Shown: positions 8,257 to 16,671, counted from the first letter of the stretch. The stretch is DNA of 64,000 bases from CAIJMU01 sp035530275 (GCA_035530275.1 DATKVC010000019.1:248001-312000), one strand, 5' to 3'. The notes: generated from the sequence alone by a model not told the origin. Program-made: numbers and translations.

Positions 8257-8517
8257 ATGAAGGTCGTCGAGATCCGCTCCCTTGCCCGGAAGGAGACGGG
8301 CATATATTACCGAAGGGAATTCAGCGGCACGGCGGTGCTCGAAACGCGGGGCGAAGCCGGCGAATATCCCCTCAGTTTCGTCATAGAGAGCAAACCCATC
8401 GGCGCCCCCGAGATCTCGGTCTTTCTCGAGGCCGATCCGGCCTGGCCCCTCCTCCCCGTCGTGACCTCGATCAAGCACCTCGTCCGCGAGATGGATCGGG
8501 ACGGGAAACTGCCCTGA
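8257..8517 (+). CDS. Small conserved hypothetical protein upstream of tsaE
   Basis: An 86-residue soluble protein (starts MKVVEIRSLARKETGIYYRR) with no recognised domain. It lacks a Shine-Dalgarno sequence and sits six bases after a good promoter -10 element, so the mRNA is probably leaderless. Its stop codon overlaps the likely start of tsaE, and tsaE in turn overlaps tsaB, giving a three-gene coupled operon. Typical base composition and the overlaps support a real gene. No function is assigned. Confidence 0.75.
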   Translation: MKVVEIRSLARKETGIYYRREFSGTAVLETRGEAGEYPLSFVIESKPIGAPEISVFLEADPAWPLLPVVTSIKHLVREMDRDGKLP

Positions 8518-8957
8518 AAAGACTCCTCCTCGCCTCGCCGGAGGCTACCCTGGCCTTCGGCGAACGCATCGGTCGGACGGCGCGCGGCGGCCTCGTGCTC
8601 GCGCTTCGCGGCGGCCTCGGCGCCGGCAAGACGGTGTTCGCCAAAGGCGTGGCGCGAGGCCTCGGCATCGAGGACGAGGTGACGAGCCCCAGCTACACGA
8701 TCGTTTCCGAATACGAAGGCAGGCTGCGATTCCATCACGTCGACGCATGGCGCCTCGCCGACGCCGACGAATTCGGCGCGGTCGGTGGCATGGAACTCCT
8801 TGCGGACCAGGAAGGCGTTTCCGTAATAGAATGGAGCGAAAGGATCGAAGAGCTCCTGCCGCCCGACGCGATAACCATCGAGCTCAGGGTGGAAGCCGAC
8901 GATTCGCGGCTCGCTCTCGTGACGGGCCCAGCTCACGAAGGATGGTTCGACGCATGA
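8514..8957 (+). CDS. tsaE: tRNA threonylcarbamoyladenosine biosynthesis ATPase TsaE
   Basis: A 147-residue P-loop ATPase with Walker A GGLGAGKT (near residue 36), the switch-like SPSYTIVSEY and the HVDAWRL (H-x-D-x-[WY]-R) motif typical of TsaE. TsaE works with TsaB and TsaD in making t6A on tRNAs reading ANN codons. Start selection is unusual: no ATG, GTG or TTG gives a full-length N-terminus. The CTG at 8514, which overlaps the previous gene's TGA as CTGA, gives a family-typical start of about 30 residues before the P-loop. The end overlaps tsaB by four bases. Confidence 0.9.
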   Translation: MKRLLLASPEATLAFGERIGRTARGGLVLALRGGLGAGKTVFAKGVARGLGIEDEVTSPSYTIVSEYEGRLRFHHVDAWRLADADEFGAVGGMELLADQEGVSVIEWSERIEELLPPDAITIELRVEADDSRLALVTGPAHEGWFDA

Positions 8958-9637
8958 ACGTGCTTGCCATCGACGCCTCGACGCGCATGCTTTCGGTCAG
9001 CATGTCGACGGATTCTGGCCGGACCGAAGGCCTCCTCGACGTGGGACTCACGCACGCCGAGAGCATCATCGACCTCGTCGATTTTTGCGTGAGCCGTTCG
9101 GGCGTGAAGAATTCCGACATCGAACTCGTGGCCTGCACCGAGGGTCCGGGTTCCTTCACCGGACTCCGGATCGGGATGGCCACCACGAAGGGTATCGCGA
9201 AGGCGCTGGGCATTCCCTGGGTCGCCGTACCGACCCTCGATTGCATCGCCTGGGGACTCGAAGATTTCCCGGGGGCCGTGGTTCCCGTCATCGACGCCCG
9301 AAAGGGCAGGTATTGGGCGACCGTCTACCTCCGCGGAGAGAGGCAGGGGGATTGGCTCGACATCGGAGCGGAGGGCCTTGCCGCCCTCATGGATCGCCAC
9401 GACAAGGTCCTCGTGACGGGGCCTGACGCGGCCCAATTCGAGGGAATGGCGACTGAGAGGAGCGGCATCCGGATCGACCCGCGGGCCGGATCGGGCGCCG
9501 CCCGTGCCCTCGCGGCCCTCGCGGTCAGGAATTTCATCGAGAAGGGCCCCTTCCCCGATTCGGCGGGTCCCCTCTATCTTCGGCCAAGCGAAGCAGAGGA
9601 AACTGCGGTCGCCTCGGAACGCGTGCGGAAGACCTAG
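8954..9637 (+). CDS. tsaB: tRNA threonylcarbamoyladenosine biosynthesis protein TsaB
   Basis: A 227-residue ASKHA-fold protein: MNVLAIDASTRMLSVS is the phosphate-1 motif, and GPGSFTGLRIG plus PVIDARKGRYW are TsaB hallmarks. It is the partner scaffold of TsaD in t6A synthesis. ATG 8954 overlaps the tsaE stop (ATGA), so the pair is translationally coupled. tsaD is not in this window. Confidence 0.95.
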   Translation: MNVLAIDASTRMLSVSMSTDSGRTEGLLDVGLTHAESIIDLVDFCVSRSGVKNSDIELVACTEGPGSFTGLRIGMATTKGIAKALGIPWVAVPTLDCIAWGLEDFPGAVVPVIDARKGRYWATVYLRGERQGDWLDIGAEGLAALMDRHDKVLVTGPDAAQFEGMATERSGIRIDPRAGSGAARALAALAVRNFIEKGPFPDSAGPLYLRPSEAEETAVASERVRKT

Positions 9638-9671
9638 CGGCCGCGGCATCGGATAAAACGAGGGAGCAGGC

Positions 9672-10778
9672 ATGGATTCCGAGCAAGATGGAACCGCGAT
9701 AGACCTCGAGGAAGACATCACGGGCGAGGATCTGCCTTTCACCGGCAGCAGTGACGAGGCGGAAAAGAAACGCATGCTCTCCGACCCGGCTATCGCTGCG
9801 ATCATCAAGAGTTATGCGAAACTGCCCGAACCGATAGCGATCATCGAAAACGGCGCTTCCCTCGAATTCCTGTTCCAGAACGCATCCTGCAAGGCCCTCT
9901 TCGCGAGATACCATACGGGCGAAATCGGCTCCTTCGCGGCCACGATCTGGCGGCAGATGGGATCGCACCCCCTGGCGGCGATCAAGCAGGGCATCTCCGA
10001 TCCGGCGAGCGGATTCATGTGGAAGGGCGACATCGTCTTCAGGAAGAGGGATAAGCTGACCCTCGACCTCAAGGCGCACATCTTCCCCCTCTGGCTCGAG
10101 AGGGAGGAGCAAAAAAGACCGGCCCTCTACTCCGTGTATTTCGACGACATGACGACCGACCGCCACGGCTACCAGAGGCTCTATCTCGAGGCTCTGCTCA
10201 AAGCCTCCCTCTCCAAGGACAACGAGACCGGCCTGCACGTCCAGCGCGTCAATTTCTATTCGCGCCGCCTCGCCTTGGCCATCTACGAAAACGAACCGGA
10301 AAACTGGCCCGAGGTCGATCGCGACTTTATCGAGGACATCGGTTGGCTCGCCGCGATGCACGACGTCGGCAAGATCGGCGTACCCGAACGCATCATCTCG
10401 AAGAACGGCCCCCTCAGCGAGGACGAATGGGTCGAGATGCGCGAGCACCCGATAACCGGCGCCCTCATCCTCGCGAGCTTCCCCAATCACATGGCCCAGG
10501 ACATCGCGCGTTCGCATCACGAGCGATGGAACGGCTCCGGCTATCCCTTCAATCTGTTCGAGGAGGCGATTCCCCTCTCCGCCCGCATCGTGGCCTTATC
10601 GGACGTCTATGACGCGCTCAGGACGAGAAGGCCCTACAAGGAGCCCATGAGCCACGGGGCTGCCGTCGCGATGATCGTGAAGGAAGGCGGAAGCCATTTC
10701 GACCCGCGCCTCACCAAGGTCTTCCTCAACGTAGCGGCCGATTTCGCCGCCATCCACAAGGCCAACATCGACGTCTAG
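9672..10778 (+). CDS. HD-GYP domain phosphodiesterase-type protein with N-terminal PAS-like region
   Basis: A 368-residue protein. The N-terminal 150 residues have the length and pattern of a PAS-like sensor (PEPIAIIENGASLEFLFQNAS...). The C-terminal half is an HD-GYP domain: HDVGKIG near residue 230, HHERWNGSGYP near 281 and DVYDALRTRRPYK near 315. HD-GYP enzymes hydrolyse c-di-GMP, and the metal-binding and GYP residues are intact. There is no signal peptide or transmembrane helix. A GGGAG ribosome site precedes ATG 9672. It lies 34 bases after tsaB and converges on the next minus-strand gene. Confidence 0.9.
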   Translation: MDSEQDGTAIDLEEDITGEDLPFTGSSDEAEKKRMLSDPAIAAIIKSYAKLPEPIAIIENGASLEFLFQNASCKALFARYHTGEIGSFAATIWRQMGSHPLAAIKQGISDPASGFMWKGDIVFRKRDKLTLDLKAHIFPLWLEREEQKRPALYSVYFDDMTTDRHGYQRLYLEALLKASLSKDNETGLHVQRVNFYSRRLALAIYENEPENWPEVDRDFIEDIGWLAAMHDVGKIGVPERIISKNGPLSEDEWVEMREHPITGALILASFPNHMAQDIARSHHERWNGSGYPFNLFEEAIPLSARIVALSDVYDALRTRRPYKEPMSHGAAVAMIVKEGGSHFDPRLTKVFLNVAADFAAIHKANIDV

Positions 10779-10826
10779 CAGCCTCGGCAAAGCCGGTACA
10801 GGCCCGGCAACGCGGAATTTGAAACC

Positions 10827-11951
10827 CTACAGCGACTTGAGATAGACGCGGCGTCGCTTGTGACAGCTTCGCTCGTGCGCGTTCCACAGGCCGTGCACGG
10901 CCTTGTTATCCTCGAGTTCGGGATTCGACTCGGCGAATTTGATCCCCGCCTCCCTCGCGCTCTCGTTTATCGAGGAGAGGAGGAGGGCGACGATGCCGCG
11001 CGACTGCCATTCCTTCTTCACGCCGACGAGGTAGAGGTCGAGGATCTCGGGTTTGCGGAGGGCACTCAGAAGATAGAGCCAACCGCGGGGGAAGAGTCTC
11101 CCCCTCCCCTTCTGGAGGGCGCGGGAAAGGCTCGGCATCGCGATGCCGAAGCCCACGAGGCGCTCCTCCTCGTCCACGAGGACTTTGGTGAATCGCGGAT
11201 CGACGAATCCGAAGTACTGGGCCGTGTAGGCCTCGACCTGCCGGGGGGAGAGGGGCGTCGTGCCGTACAATCCCGCGTAGGCCTCGTCGATGAGGGCAAA
11301 TAGGTCTTTCGCGTAACGCGCGGCGAGGGCCTTCTTGGATTTCCACTCGAAGATTCGCACGCCCGTCCGTTTCGCGAGAATCTCGTTCACCCGCCTTACC
11401 TTCTCGGGGACCTCGTCGGGGACGGGGATGAGGAACTCCACCCAATCGGTGTCCTTCGCGTAGCCGAGGCGCTCGAGATAATCGGCGTAATAGGGGGGAT
11501 TCCAGATCGTGGCCAGGGTCGCGACCCTGTCGAAGCCCTCGACGAGGAGCCCCTCGCGATCGAGATCGGTGAAGCCGAGGGGACCGTGCAGACCCTCCAT
11601 CCCGCGCTCGCGAGCCCAGGACTCCACGGCGCCGATCAAAGCCTGCGCCACCTCGAAATCCTCGACGAAATCGACCCAGCCGAAGCGCGCGTACTTGTTG
11701 CCCCATTTCTCGATATAGCGCCGGTTGATGATGGCGGCGACGCGGCCGACTATCCTTCCGTCGCGCTCCGCGAGCCAGTAGGAAGCCTCGCAGAATTCGA
11801 AGGCGGGATTCTTCGCGGGAGCGAGGGTATTGCGCTCGTCGAAGCGGAGCGCCGGCACGTAGTAGGGATTCCCGCGGAAGAGCCGCGTCGGAAAAGCTAT
11901 GAATACCGATAGATCACGCCGTGATTCGACATGACGGAGGACGAGGGGCAT
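10827..11951 (-). CDS. GNAT-like (acyl-CoA N-acyltransferase fold) conserved protein
   Basis: A 374-residue protein related to a widespread, mostly uncharacterised family with a GNAT-type fold. Its end carries the family pattern ESNPELEDN...HERSCHKRRRVYLK. The middle part has the alternating beta-alpha pattern of an acyltransferase, and LVGVKKEWQSRGIVALLL resembles the GNAT acetyl-CoA loop (Q/RxxGxA/G). ATG 11951 has AGGAG five bases upstream. Longer open frame continues beyond this start but overlaps the next gene in another frame. Substrate unknown. Confidence 0.8.
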   Translation of the reverse strand: MPLVLRHVESRRDLSVFIAFPTRLFRGNPYYVPALRFDERNTLAPAKNPAFEFCEASYWLAERDGRIVGRVAAIINRRYIEKWGNKYARFGWVDFVEDFEVAQALIGAVESWARERGMEGLHGPLGFTDLDREGLLVEGFDRVATLATIWNPPYYADYLERLGYAKDTDWVEFLIPVPDEVPEKVRRVNEILAKRTGVRIFEWKSKKALAARYAKDLFALIDEAYAGLYGTTPLSPRQVEAYTAQYFGFVDPRFTKVLVDEEERLVGFGIAMPSLSRALQKGRGRLFPRGWLYLLSALRKPEILDLYLVGVKKEWQSRGIVALLLSSINESAREAGIKFAESNPELEDNKAVHGLWNAHERSCHKRRRVYLKSL

Positions 11952-12144
11952 GAAGGCTCCTGGAGGACCCGTGGATCGGATCCGCTTGATGCTTCCGGTG
12001 CATCCGGAACGAAATCGGCCGGGCCTGTCGACGCGGGCCTCATTCGCGGAGCGAGTATAATGCCCCTTTGCCCTTCTGCAAACGACTTTCCGGTCCGGAC
12101 GGGGGTGCGGCGGCTTCGAAGCTGGCGAGGTCGCGACGGCATCT

Positions 12145-13479
12145 TCAGGGTTCGGGTGTTGGGCTTTCCGCCTTGCCGGGCGGAGGGATGCCGATCTTTT
12201 GACGCGAGAACCAGGCCAGGGGCGTGAGGATGCCGGGCCGCGCATCTTCGGGCATGAGGAATGAGGAACAAGCCGACCATCCGCCCTTGGAGTCGAGGCG
12301 ATAGGCGTAGAGGATCGAGGCCCCCGCGGTCGCGTAACGCTCCTCGGCGAGGAGACCGCGTCGATCGTAGCGGCAGGAGAAGGATGAAAGAAGGACGCTC
12401 GCCGCGTCGAGCTCCCTTCCCTCGAGCAGCCTGCCTTGCCCATCCCAGAGGAGCTCGACCGCGCCATCCTTCGGCCTTTCGAAGGGAAGCACGAAGGGAC
12501 CGGAGGCCGCGAAGGCGCGGAAATCCGCGCGGGCCATCGGCGCCGCGAGTTCGGCGAATAGCTCGAAGCTCGCCGCGTCCTTCGGCCAGAAGGGGAAAAG
12601 CAGTTCAGCGATGCCCGGGGACTTCGATGCGGCGCCATTGGCGCCATCGGCGACGGAGCCGGTTGAGCCGCCGATGTCGGCAGCCTTCGAATCCGCTCCT
12701 GTCGCCGTCGTCCTTGGTTTCGCGGCCTTGTCCAGGACCTTCCATTCCGTCAGGCGTCCCGCGGAATCCCAGGCAAGGGAGAGTCCGCCTTCATCGGCGC
12801 CCTGATCATCCGAGAGGTTTATAAGGGCGGTGCGATCGGCTATCCCCGCCACGCCGCTCCTGAGCAGACCCGAGCCTTTGAGGGAACCCTTCCCGTCGAA
12901 CAGGAAAAGCTGGGCCATGCGGCCTTCGCCGTCCCATTGAAGACTTAGGGCCGCGGCGACCTTCCCCTTTTCGTCGCGCTCCACGCGGACAAGTCGGCCC
13001 GTATCGTCGCGCGTATAGGTAGTGAGAGCCTCGAAGGGAGCGCCGCCCTTTCGCTCCGCGACCGAGGTGACGCGACCACGGGAATCCCATCCGATGTCAT
13101 AAAGAGCCAGGTCGTCGACGGAAGCGGCGGAGGCCGGAGCCTGGACGGGCGGCTTGGTCGGGCCGGAAGGGGCTTGGCCCGCCGCCGTTCCAGCGGTCGA
13201 CCCGGACCCGCCCTCTTTCGCGGCTGCCCAGCCCACGAGGGCGAGACGTCCGGCCCGATCGCGGAGCGAAATGGAAACAATACCTACTTCTCCATCGGCC
13301 ATTGGGGAACTCGCCGCCCCGGAAAGCGATCGCGTGACGAGGGCGAGAGCCTCGAGGGGTTGTGGCGGGGCCTTCGTCGGACTCGGCTCGGCGAGGAGGG
13401 GCATCGCGGCGAGGCACAGCAGCGCCGTCAATACGAAAAAGCTTGCCGAGCCTGAAGCTTTGGTTCTCGCATTCCCCAT
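12145..13479 (-). CDS. Exported hypothetical protein with YD-repeat-like segments
   Basis: A 444-residue protein with an N-terminal signal peptide (hydrophobic core FFVLTALLCLAAMPLLA near residues 14-30) and then Ala/Gly/Ser-rich sequence. Repeated motifs such as YDIGWDSRGRVTSV, LQWDGEGRMAQLF, LAWDSAGRLTEW and LLWDGQGRLLEG follow a WDxxGR(L/V) pattern. They resemble RHS/YD-type beta repeats, so it is probably a periplasmic or outer-surface beta-structured protein. The start at ATG 13479 has no Shine-Dalgarno sequence; GATATT six bases upstream could be a leaderless -10. The phosphoribosyltransferase gene lies 25 bases upstream on the same strand. Confidence 0.75.
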   Translation of the reverse strand: MGNARTKASGSASFFVLTALLCLAAMPLLAEPSPTKAPPQPLEALALVTRSLSGAASSPMADGEVGIVSISLRDRAGRLALVGWAAAKEGGSGSTAGTAAGQAPSGPTKPPVQAPASAASVDDLALYDIGWDSRGRVTSVAERKGGAPFEALTTYTRDDTGRLVRVERDEKGKVAAALSLQWDGEGRMAQLFLFDGKGSLKGSGLLRSGVAGIADRTALINLSDDQGADEGGLSLAWDSAGRLTEWKVLDKAAKPRTTATGADSKAADIGGSTGSVADGANGAASKSPGIAELLFPFWPKDAASFELFAELAAPMARADFRAFAASGPFVLPFERPKDGAVELLWDGQGRLLEGRELDAASVLLSSFSCRYDRRGLLAEERYATAGASILYAYRLDSKGGWSACSSFLMPEDARPGILTPLAWFSRQKIGIPPPGKAESPTPEP

Positions 13480-13504
13480 CGGGGAAATATCGCAGCGCAC
13501 GGCC

Positions 13505-14023
13505 TCAGTGCTCTTCCTGGGCCGCCTCGTAGTGGGCGCGAATATCGGTCGCGTCCCACGGATAGACGATCCAGAGATCGTCGAGGGTGCGCCCCGCGAA
13601 ATAGTGCCTGACCGCGGCCGGCAGGGCACCCTGCTTTTCCTTGTCCTTATTGTGGAGTACGGCGACGGCCACCTCTTTGGGCCCGTGGCGCAGGAGTTCG
13701 CGGACGCAATACTCGAGGGTGACACGGGAATCGTCCACCTCGTCCACGAGGAGTATGCGCTTGCCCGCGAGCTTGCGCTCGGCCTCCTCGATCCACTGGA
13801 GGGTTCGGGGAGTGTCCGTGGGCTGGTCGTCGGCGTCGTAGTAGGCGACACCGACGGCGAGAATCGGCTTCTTGATGTAGGTGCGAAGGATTCTTGCGGG
13901 GATGAAGCCTCCCGAACCGATCGCGACGATGACGTCCGGCTCGAAGCCAGATTTGCGCACCATATCCGCGAGATCGCGCACGGTCTCGTGGATGTCCTCG
14001 TAGCTCCAATAATACTTGTCCAT
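13505..14023 (-). CDS. Purine-type phosphoribosyltransferase
   Basis: A 172-residue type I phosphoribosyltransferase. The PRPP-binding loop reads RILLVDEVDDSRVTLEY, and VIVAIGSGGFIPARIL is the early pyrophosphate-loop region. The family transfers ribose phosphate from PRPP to a base. Overall pattern is closest to xanthine/hypoxanthine-guanine PRTases (Gpt-like), for salvage. Promoter TTGTCG-N17-TAACAT ends six bases before ATG 14023 with no ribosome site, so the message is probably leaderless. Exact substrate unproven. Confidence 0.88.
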   Translation of the reverse strand: MDKYYWSYEDIHETVRDLADMVRKSGFEPDVIVAIGSGGFIPARILRTYIKKPILAVGVAYYDADDQPTDTPRTLQWIEEAERKLAGKRILLVDEVDDSRVTLEYCVRELLRHGPKEVAVAVLHNKDKEKQGALPAAVRHYFAGRTLDDLWIVYPWDATDIRAHYEAAQEEH

Positions 14024-14029
14024 GGGAGG

Positions 14030-14058
14030 ATGTTAGGGAGGAAGCGTGAGGGCGACAA
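14030..14058 (-). promoter_or_regulatory. Leaderless-type promoter of the phosphoribosyltransferase gene
   Basis: On the minus strand TTGTCG (14058-14053), a 17-base spacer, TAACAT (14035-14030), then six bases to ATG 14023. It is back to back with the cytochrome promoter on the plus strand. Confidence 0.55.
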
Positions 14059-14086
14059 GTGGGGATGGAAGATCCGCTAATTTTTG

Positions 14087-14115
14087 TTGACTTTACCATT
14101 AGAGGGAATTATACC
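14087..14115 (+). promoter_or_regulatory. Sigma-70 promoter of the multiheme cytochrome gene
   Basis: TTGACT (14087-14092), 17-base spacer, TATACC (14110-14115), in a locally A+T-rich stretch. About 36 bases separate the -10 from the start codon, leaving room for the GGAGG at 14141-14145. Confidence 0.75.
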
Positions 14116-14151
14116 GAATCGACCTACATTCCACCTTCCAGGAGGAGAACC

Positions 14152-15354
14152 ATGAAAAAGAGTCTCGTCGCAGGACTCGCCATGCTCGCCGCCTTCGCCT
14201 TACCCGCGATGGCGGCGACGAACCTCGATTGCTTTAGTTGCCACGGAAGCACGGGCGCCAAGTACCCCCTGCTCGGAGCGAAGCTGAGCTACGAAGCTTC
14301 CGGCCATGCCACCATGGGTGATTCGCGCTACGCCAACGGCCAGGGCTGCCAGCGCTGCCACACGAACGAAGGCTACGTTCAGTACGCCACCGAGTTCGGC
14401 TTTGACACCGCGAAATTCGACGCCTGGGCCACACCGGCGAAGGGCCCCCAGCCGTTTATCGACAATCCCTCGCAGCAGGGATGCTTCACCTGTCACGATC
14501 CCCACACGACGGGAGACTTCCGCCTCCGCACCCAGACCATCGACGCATCGACCGGAAAGGTGACGGATCAGGTCATCACTCTGTACAACAAGACCGAATT
14601 TGAGGGCGGGGCAGGTGCCCTCTGCGCGAGCTGCCATCAGGCTCGCGGCGACGTCAAGGCCGCCGTGGCCGCATCGAAGGGCAAGGTCGCCGCCAGGGGA
14701 ACCTCCCATCACGGCCCCGAAGCCGACATGCTTGCCGGAACCAACGGTTACGAGTTCGCGGGCAGGACCTATGCCTCCTCTCCGCACTACATGGTCGTCT
14801 CCGACACCTGCGTCACCTGCCATATGAGCCAGCCCAAGGGCCGCTACGGCTTCTCGCCCGAGGTCGGCGGACATGCCTTTACGGTCGCGGGAGAGGTCCA
14901 TGAAGCGCCGGTCGGCAACACGACGGCCTGTCTCGACTGCCATAGCGACATCAAGACCGTCGCCTGGCAGAAGCTTTACCTCGCCGATTCCGGCACGGTT
15001 CGCAGCGATTTCAAGGATGACGCGCTCTTCACGGTCAAAGCCAAGGCCGACTACGACGGCAATGGCAAGGTCGAATACGTCGAACAGGAAGTCGCCGGAC
15101 TCCTTCAGAAAATGGTCAACAAAGATGGGACAGGCGTGATGCAAAAGATGGCCAATCCCTTCTTCAAGGCGGACGGAACCTTCGCCAACTCGAAGGCCAC
15201 CTATACCAACGATCAGCTCGGCGCCTATGCGAACTACCTCTTCGTCATCGAGGACAAGTCCCTCGGCGTGCATAATGCCACCTACGCGATCGAACTCCTC
15301 ATGGATTCGATCAAAGCCATCGACCCGAGTTTTAACGACAAGAACCGTCCTTGA
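14152..15354 (+). CDS. Periplasmic six-heme c-type cytochrome with EF-hand-like loop
   Basis: A 400-residue secreted protein: signal peptide MKKSLVAGLAMLAAFALPAMA, then six CxxCH heme-attachment motifs (CFSCH near residue 27, CQRCH 66, CFTCH 111, CASCH 158, CVTCH 220, CLDCH 260). The last 130 residues carry no heme and contain DYDGNGKVEYVE near residue 300, which fits a calcium-binding EF-hand loop. It is probably a periplasmic electron carrier or a multiheme reductase; no partner oxidoreductase is adjacent. GGAGG sits six bases before ATG 14152. It is monocistronic, with its own promoter and a strong terminator. Confidence 0.92.
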   Translation: MKKSLVAGLAMLAAFALPAMAATNLDCFSCHGSTGAKYPLLGAKLSYEASGHATMGDSRYANGQGCQRCHTNEGYVQYATEFGFDTAKFDAWATPAKGPQPFIDNPSQQGCFTCHDPHTTGDFRLRTQTIDASTGKVTDQVITLYNKTEFEGGAGALCASCHQARGDVKAAVAASKGKVAARGTSHHGPEADMLAGTNGYEFAGRTYASSPHYMVVSDTCVTCHMSQPKGRYGFSPEVGGHAFTVAGEVHEAPVGNTTACLDCHSDIKTVAWQKLYLADSGTVRSDFKDDALFTVKAKADYDGNGKVEYVEQEVAGLLQKMVNKDGTGVMQKMANPFFKADGTFANSKATYTNDQLGAYANYLFVIEDKSLGVHNATYAIELLMDSIKAIDPSFNDKNRP

Positions 15355-15378
15355 CCGGCCTTTCGTTATTGAATGAGC

Positions 15379-15412
15379 GAGAGCCCGGCGGCACTGCGCC
15401 GGGCTCTCTTGT
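15379..15412 (+). terminator. Rho-independent terminator after the cytochrome gene
   Basis: GAGAGCCCGGCG (15379-15390) pairs perfectly with CGCCGGGCTCTC (15397-15408), a 12-bp stem with a 6-base loop, followed by TTGT. Confidence 0.85.
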
Positions 15413-15474
15413 AAATAGCGGACCAAGGGTTCTCAGGTAGGCAGGGCTGTCCTTTTCATCTATTGTCGCGGCCT

Positions 15475-16563
15475 ATGCTCAAAGTCTCCGCCGATGTCTC
15501 GAGGCTGCCAGAGGCGGCAATCGACGTCAGCCCTTCCCTCCTTCCGTCCGAGGCCCTCCTCCTCGCGCCGATGGTGGCGCTCAGCCACAGGGCCCTTCGC
15601 GAACTCGTATTCGGTTTCGACGAAAAGACCGGGGCTGTCGAATTCGTAGAATCTGGACATCGGGGGATTCGACGAGGCCTCGATCTCGCCTATACCGAGA
15701 TGACCAGCGCAGCGGCCTTGTCGGCCCATTCGGCCTTCGACGAGAGCTTCGTCGACGCCGGCCCCGAGCCCTCGAGGGTCGTCTACCAGTTTTACGCGAC
15801 GAAGCCCGAGCGCCTCCCCGAGGCCCTAGCCCTCGTCGCCGACCGGGGAGCCTTCGGAGCTGATATCAATTTCGGCTGCTCGGCTCCGCACATTTTGAAG
15901 GCGGGGGGAGGGGCGGCGTGGATGCGCGAGCCCGAGGCGGCCGCGAACTTGGTGCGCCTCGCTCGTTCGGCCTGGTCGGCTTCGCTGTCGGCCAAGCTGC
16001 GCATCGGCGCCGAGGACGACTACGAAAGGCTCCGCGACTTCTGCCTCGGCCTCGTCGAGGCGGGCATCGACTTCCTCACCCTCCATCCCCGGCTCGAAGG
16101 GCAGAAATTCCGCCGCCGCGGGCGCTGGGACTATGTCGGCCGCCTCGTCGAGGACCTGCCCGTGCCCGTCGTCGGCAACGGCGACATCCGCGGCTTCGAG
16201 GATTGGTCGCGGTGGATGGCCGAGGCCAAGCCCGCCGGCATCATGATCGGCCGCGAGGCGGTTCGAAGACCCTGGATCTTCGCCTTGATCCGAGGCCGCG
16301 AGGCCGACCCCGCATTCCGACTCTCGATTGACCTCCGGGACACGGCCTTCACCTTCCTCGAGCTCGTCGAAGCCCGGCTCCCTCCCGAATTCCACGAGAC
16401 GAGGGCCAAGCGCTTCTTTTCGTACTATTGCGACAATTTTTCCTTCTCCCACCACCTCAATGTGAAGCTGCAAAGGGCGCCCGATCTCCGCTCGATGCGC
16501 CTCGTCCTCGACGAGTATCTGGCCGAAATGCCCAAGGACAGACTGCTCATTGAAAGCGCCTAA
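15475..16563 (+). CDS. dus: tRNA-dihydrouridine synthase family protein
   Basis: A 362-residue TIM-barrel flavoenzyme of the Dus family, which reduces uridines in tRNA D-loops. Visible motifs are LLLAPMVALSH at the N-terminus, DINFGCSAPHILKAGGGAA (the catalytic-Cys loop), KLRIG, TLHPRLEGQKFRRRGRWDYV, VVGNGDI and GIMIGREAVRRPWIF. The catalytic loop reads GCS where Dus enzymes normally have GCP; the Cys itself is present. ATG 15475 has no ribosome site; TATTGT ends eight bases upstream. TTG 15463 is an alternative start. Confidence 0.9.
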   Translation: MLKVSADVSRLPEAAIDVSPSLLPSEALLLAPMVALSHRALRELVFGFDEKTGAVEFVESGHRGIRRGLDLAYTEMTSAAALSAHSAFDESFVDAGPEPSRVVYQFYATKPERLPEALALVADRGAFGADINFGCSAPHILKAGGGAAWMREPEAAANLVRLARSAWSASLSAKLRIGAEDDYERLRDFCLGLVEAGIDFLTLHPRLEGQKFRRRGRWDYVGRLVEDLPVPVVGNGDIRGFEDWSRWMAEAKPAGIMIGREAVRRPWIFALIRGREADPAFRLSIDLRDTAFTFLELVEARLPPEFHETRAKRFFSYYCDNFSFSHHLNVKLQRAPDLRSMRLVLDEYLAEMPKDRLLIESA

Positions 16564-16592
16564 GGGCTCGACGCCGATTCGTCATTTTTTAT

Positions 16593-16621
16593 TTGCACAG
16601 TTTTACATCCTCTGATATTCT
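16593..16621 (+). promoter_or_regulatory. Sigma-70 promoter of the acyl-CoA ligase gene
   Basis: TTGCAC (16593-16598), 17-base spacer, TATTCT (16616-16621) in an A+T-rich stretch. A small hairpin (GGTCG/CGACC, 16643-16660) lies between it and the ribosome site. Confidence 0.65.
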
Positions 16622-16671
16622 GTCACATTCAACCTGGAGGGTGGTCGGCTAAGGTCGACCAAGGGGGGGGT

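Noticed and set aside
11952..12647. Extension of the GNAT-like protein to a 606-residue product
   Set aside because: A ribosome site fits ATG 11951, and the upstream part overlaps the exported protein in another frame and has shadow-like composition.
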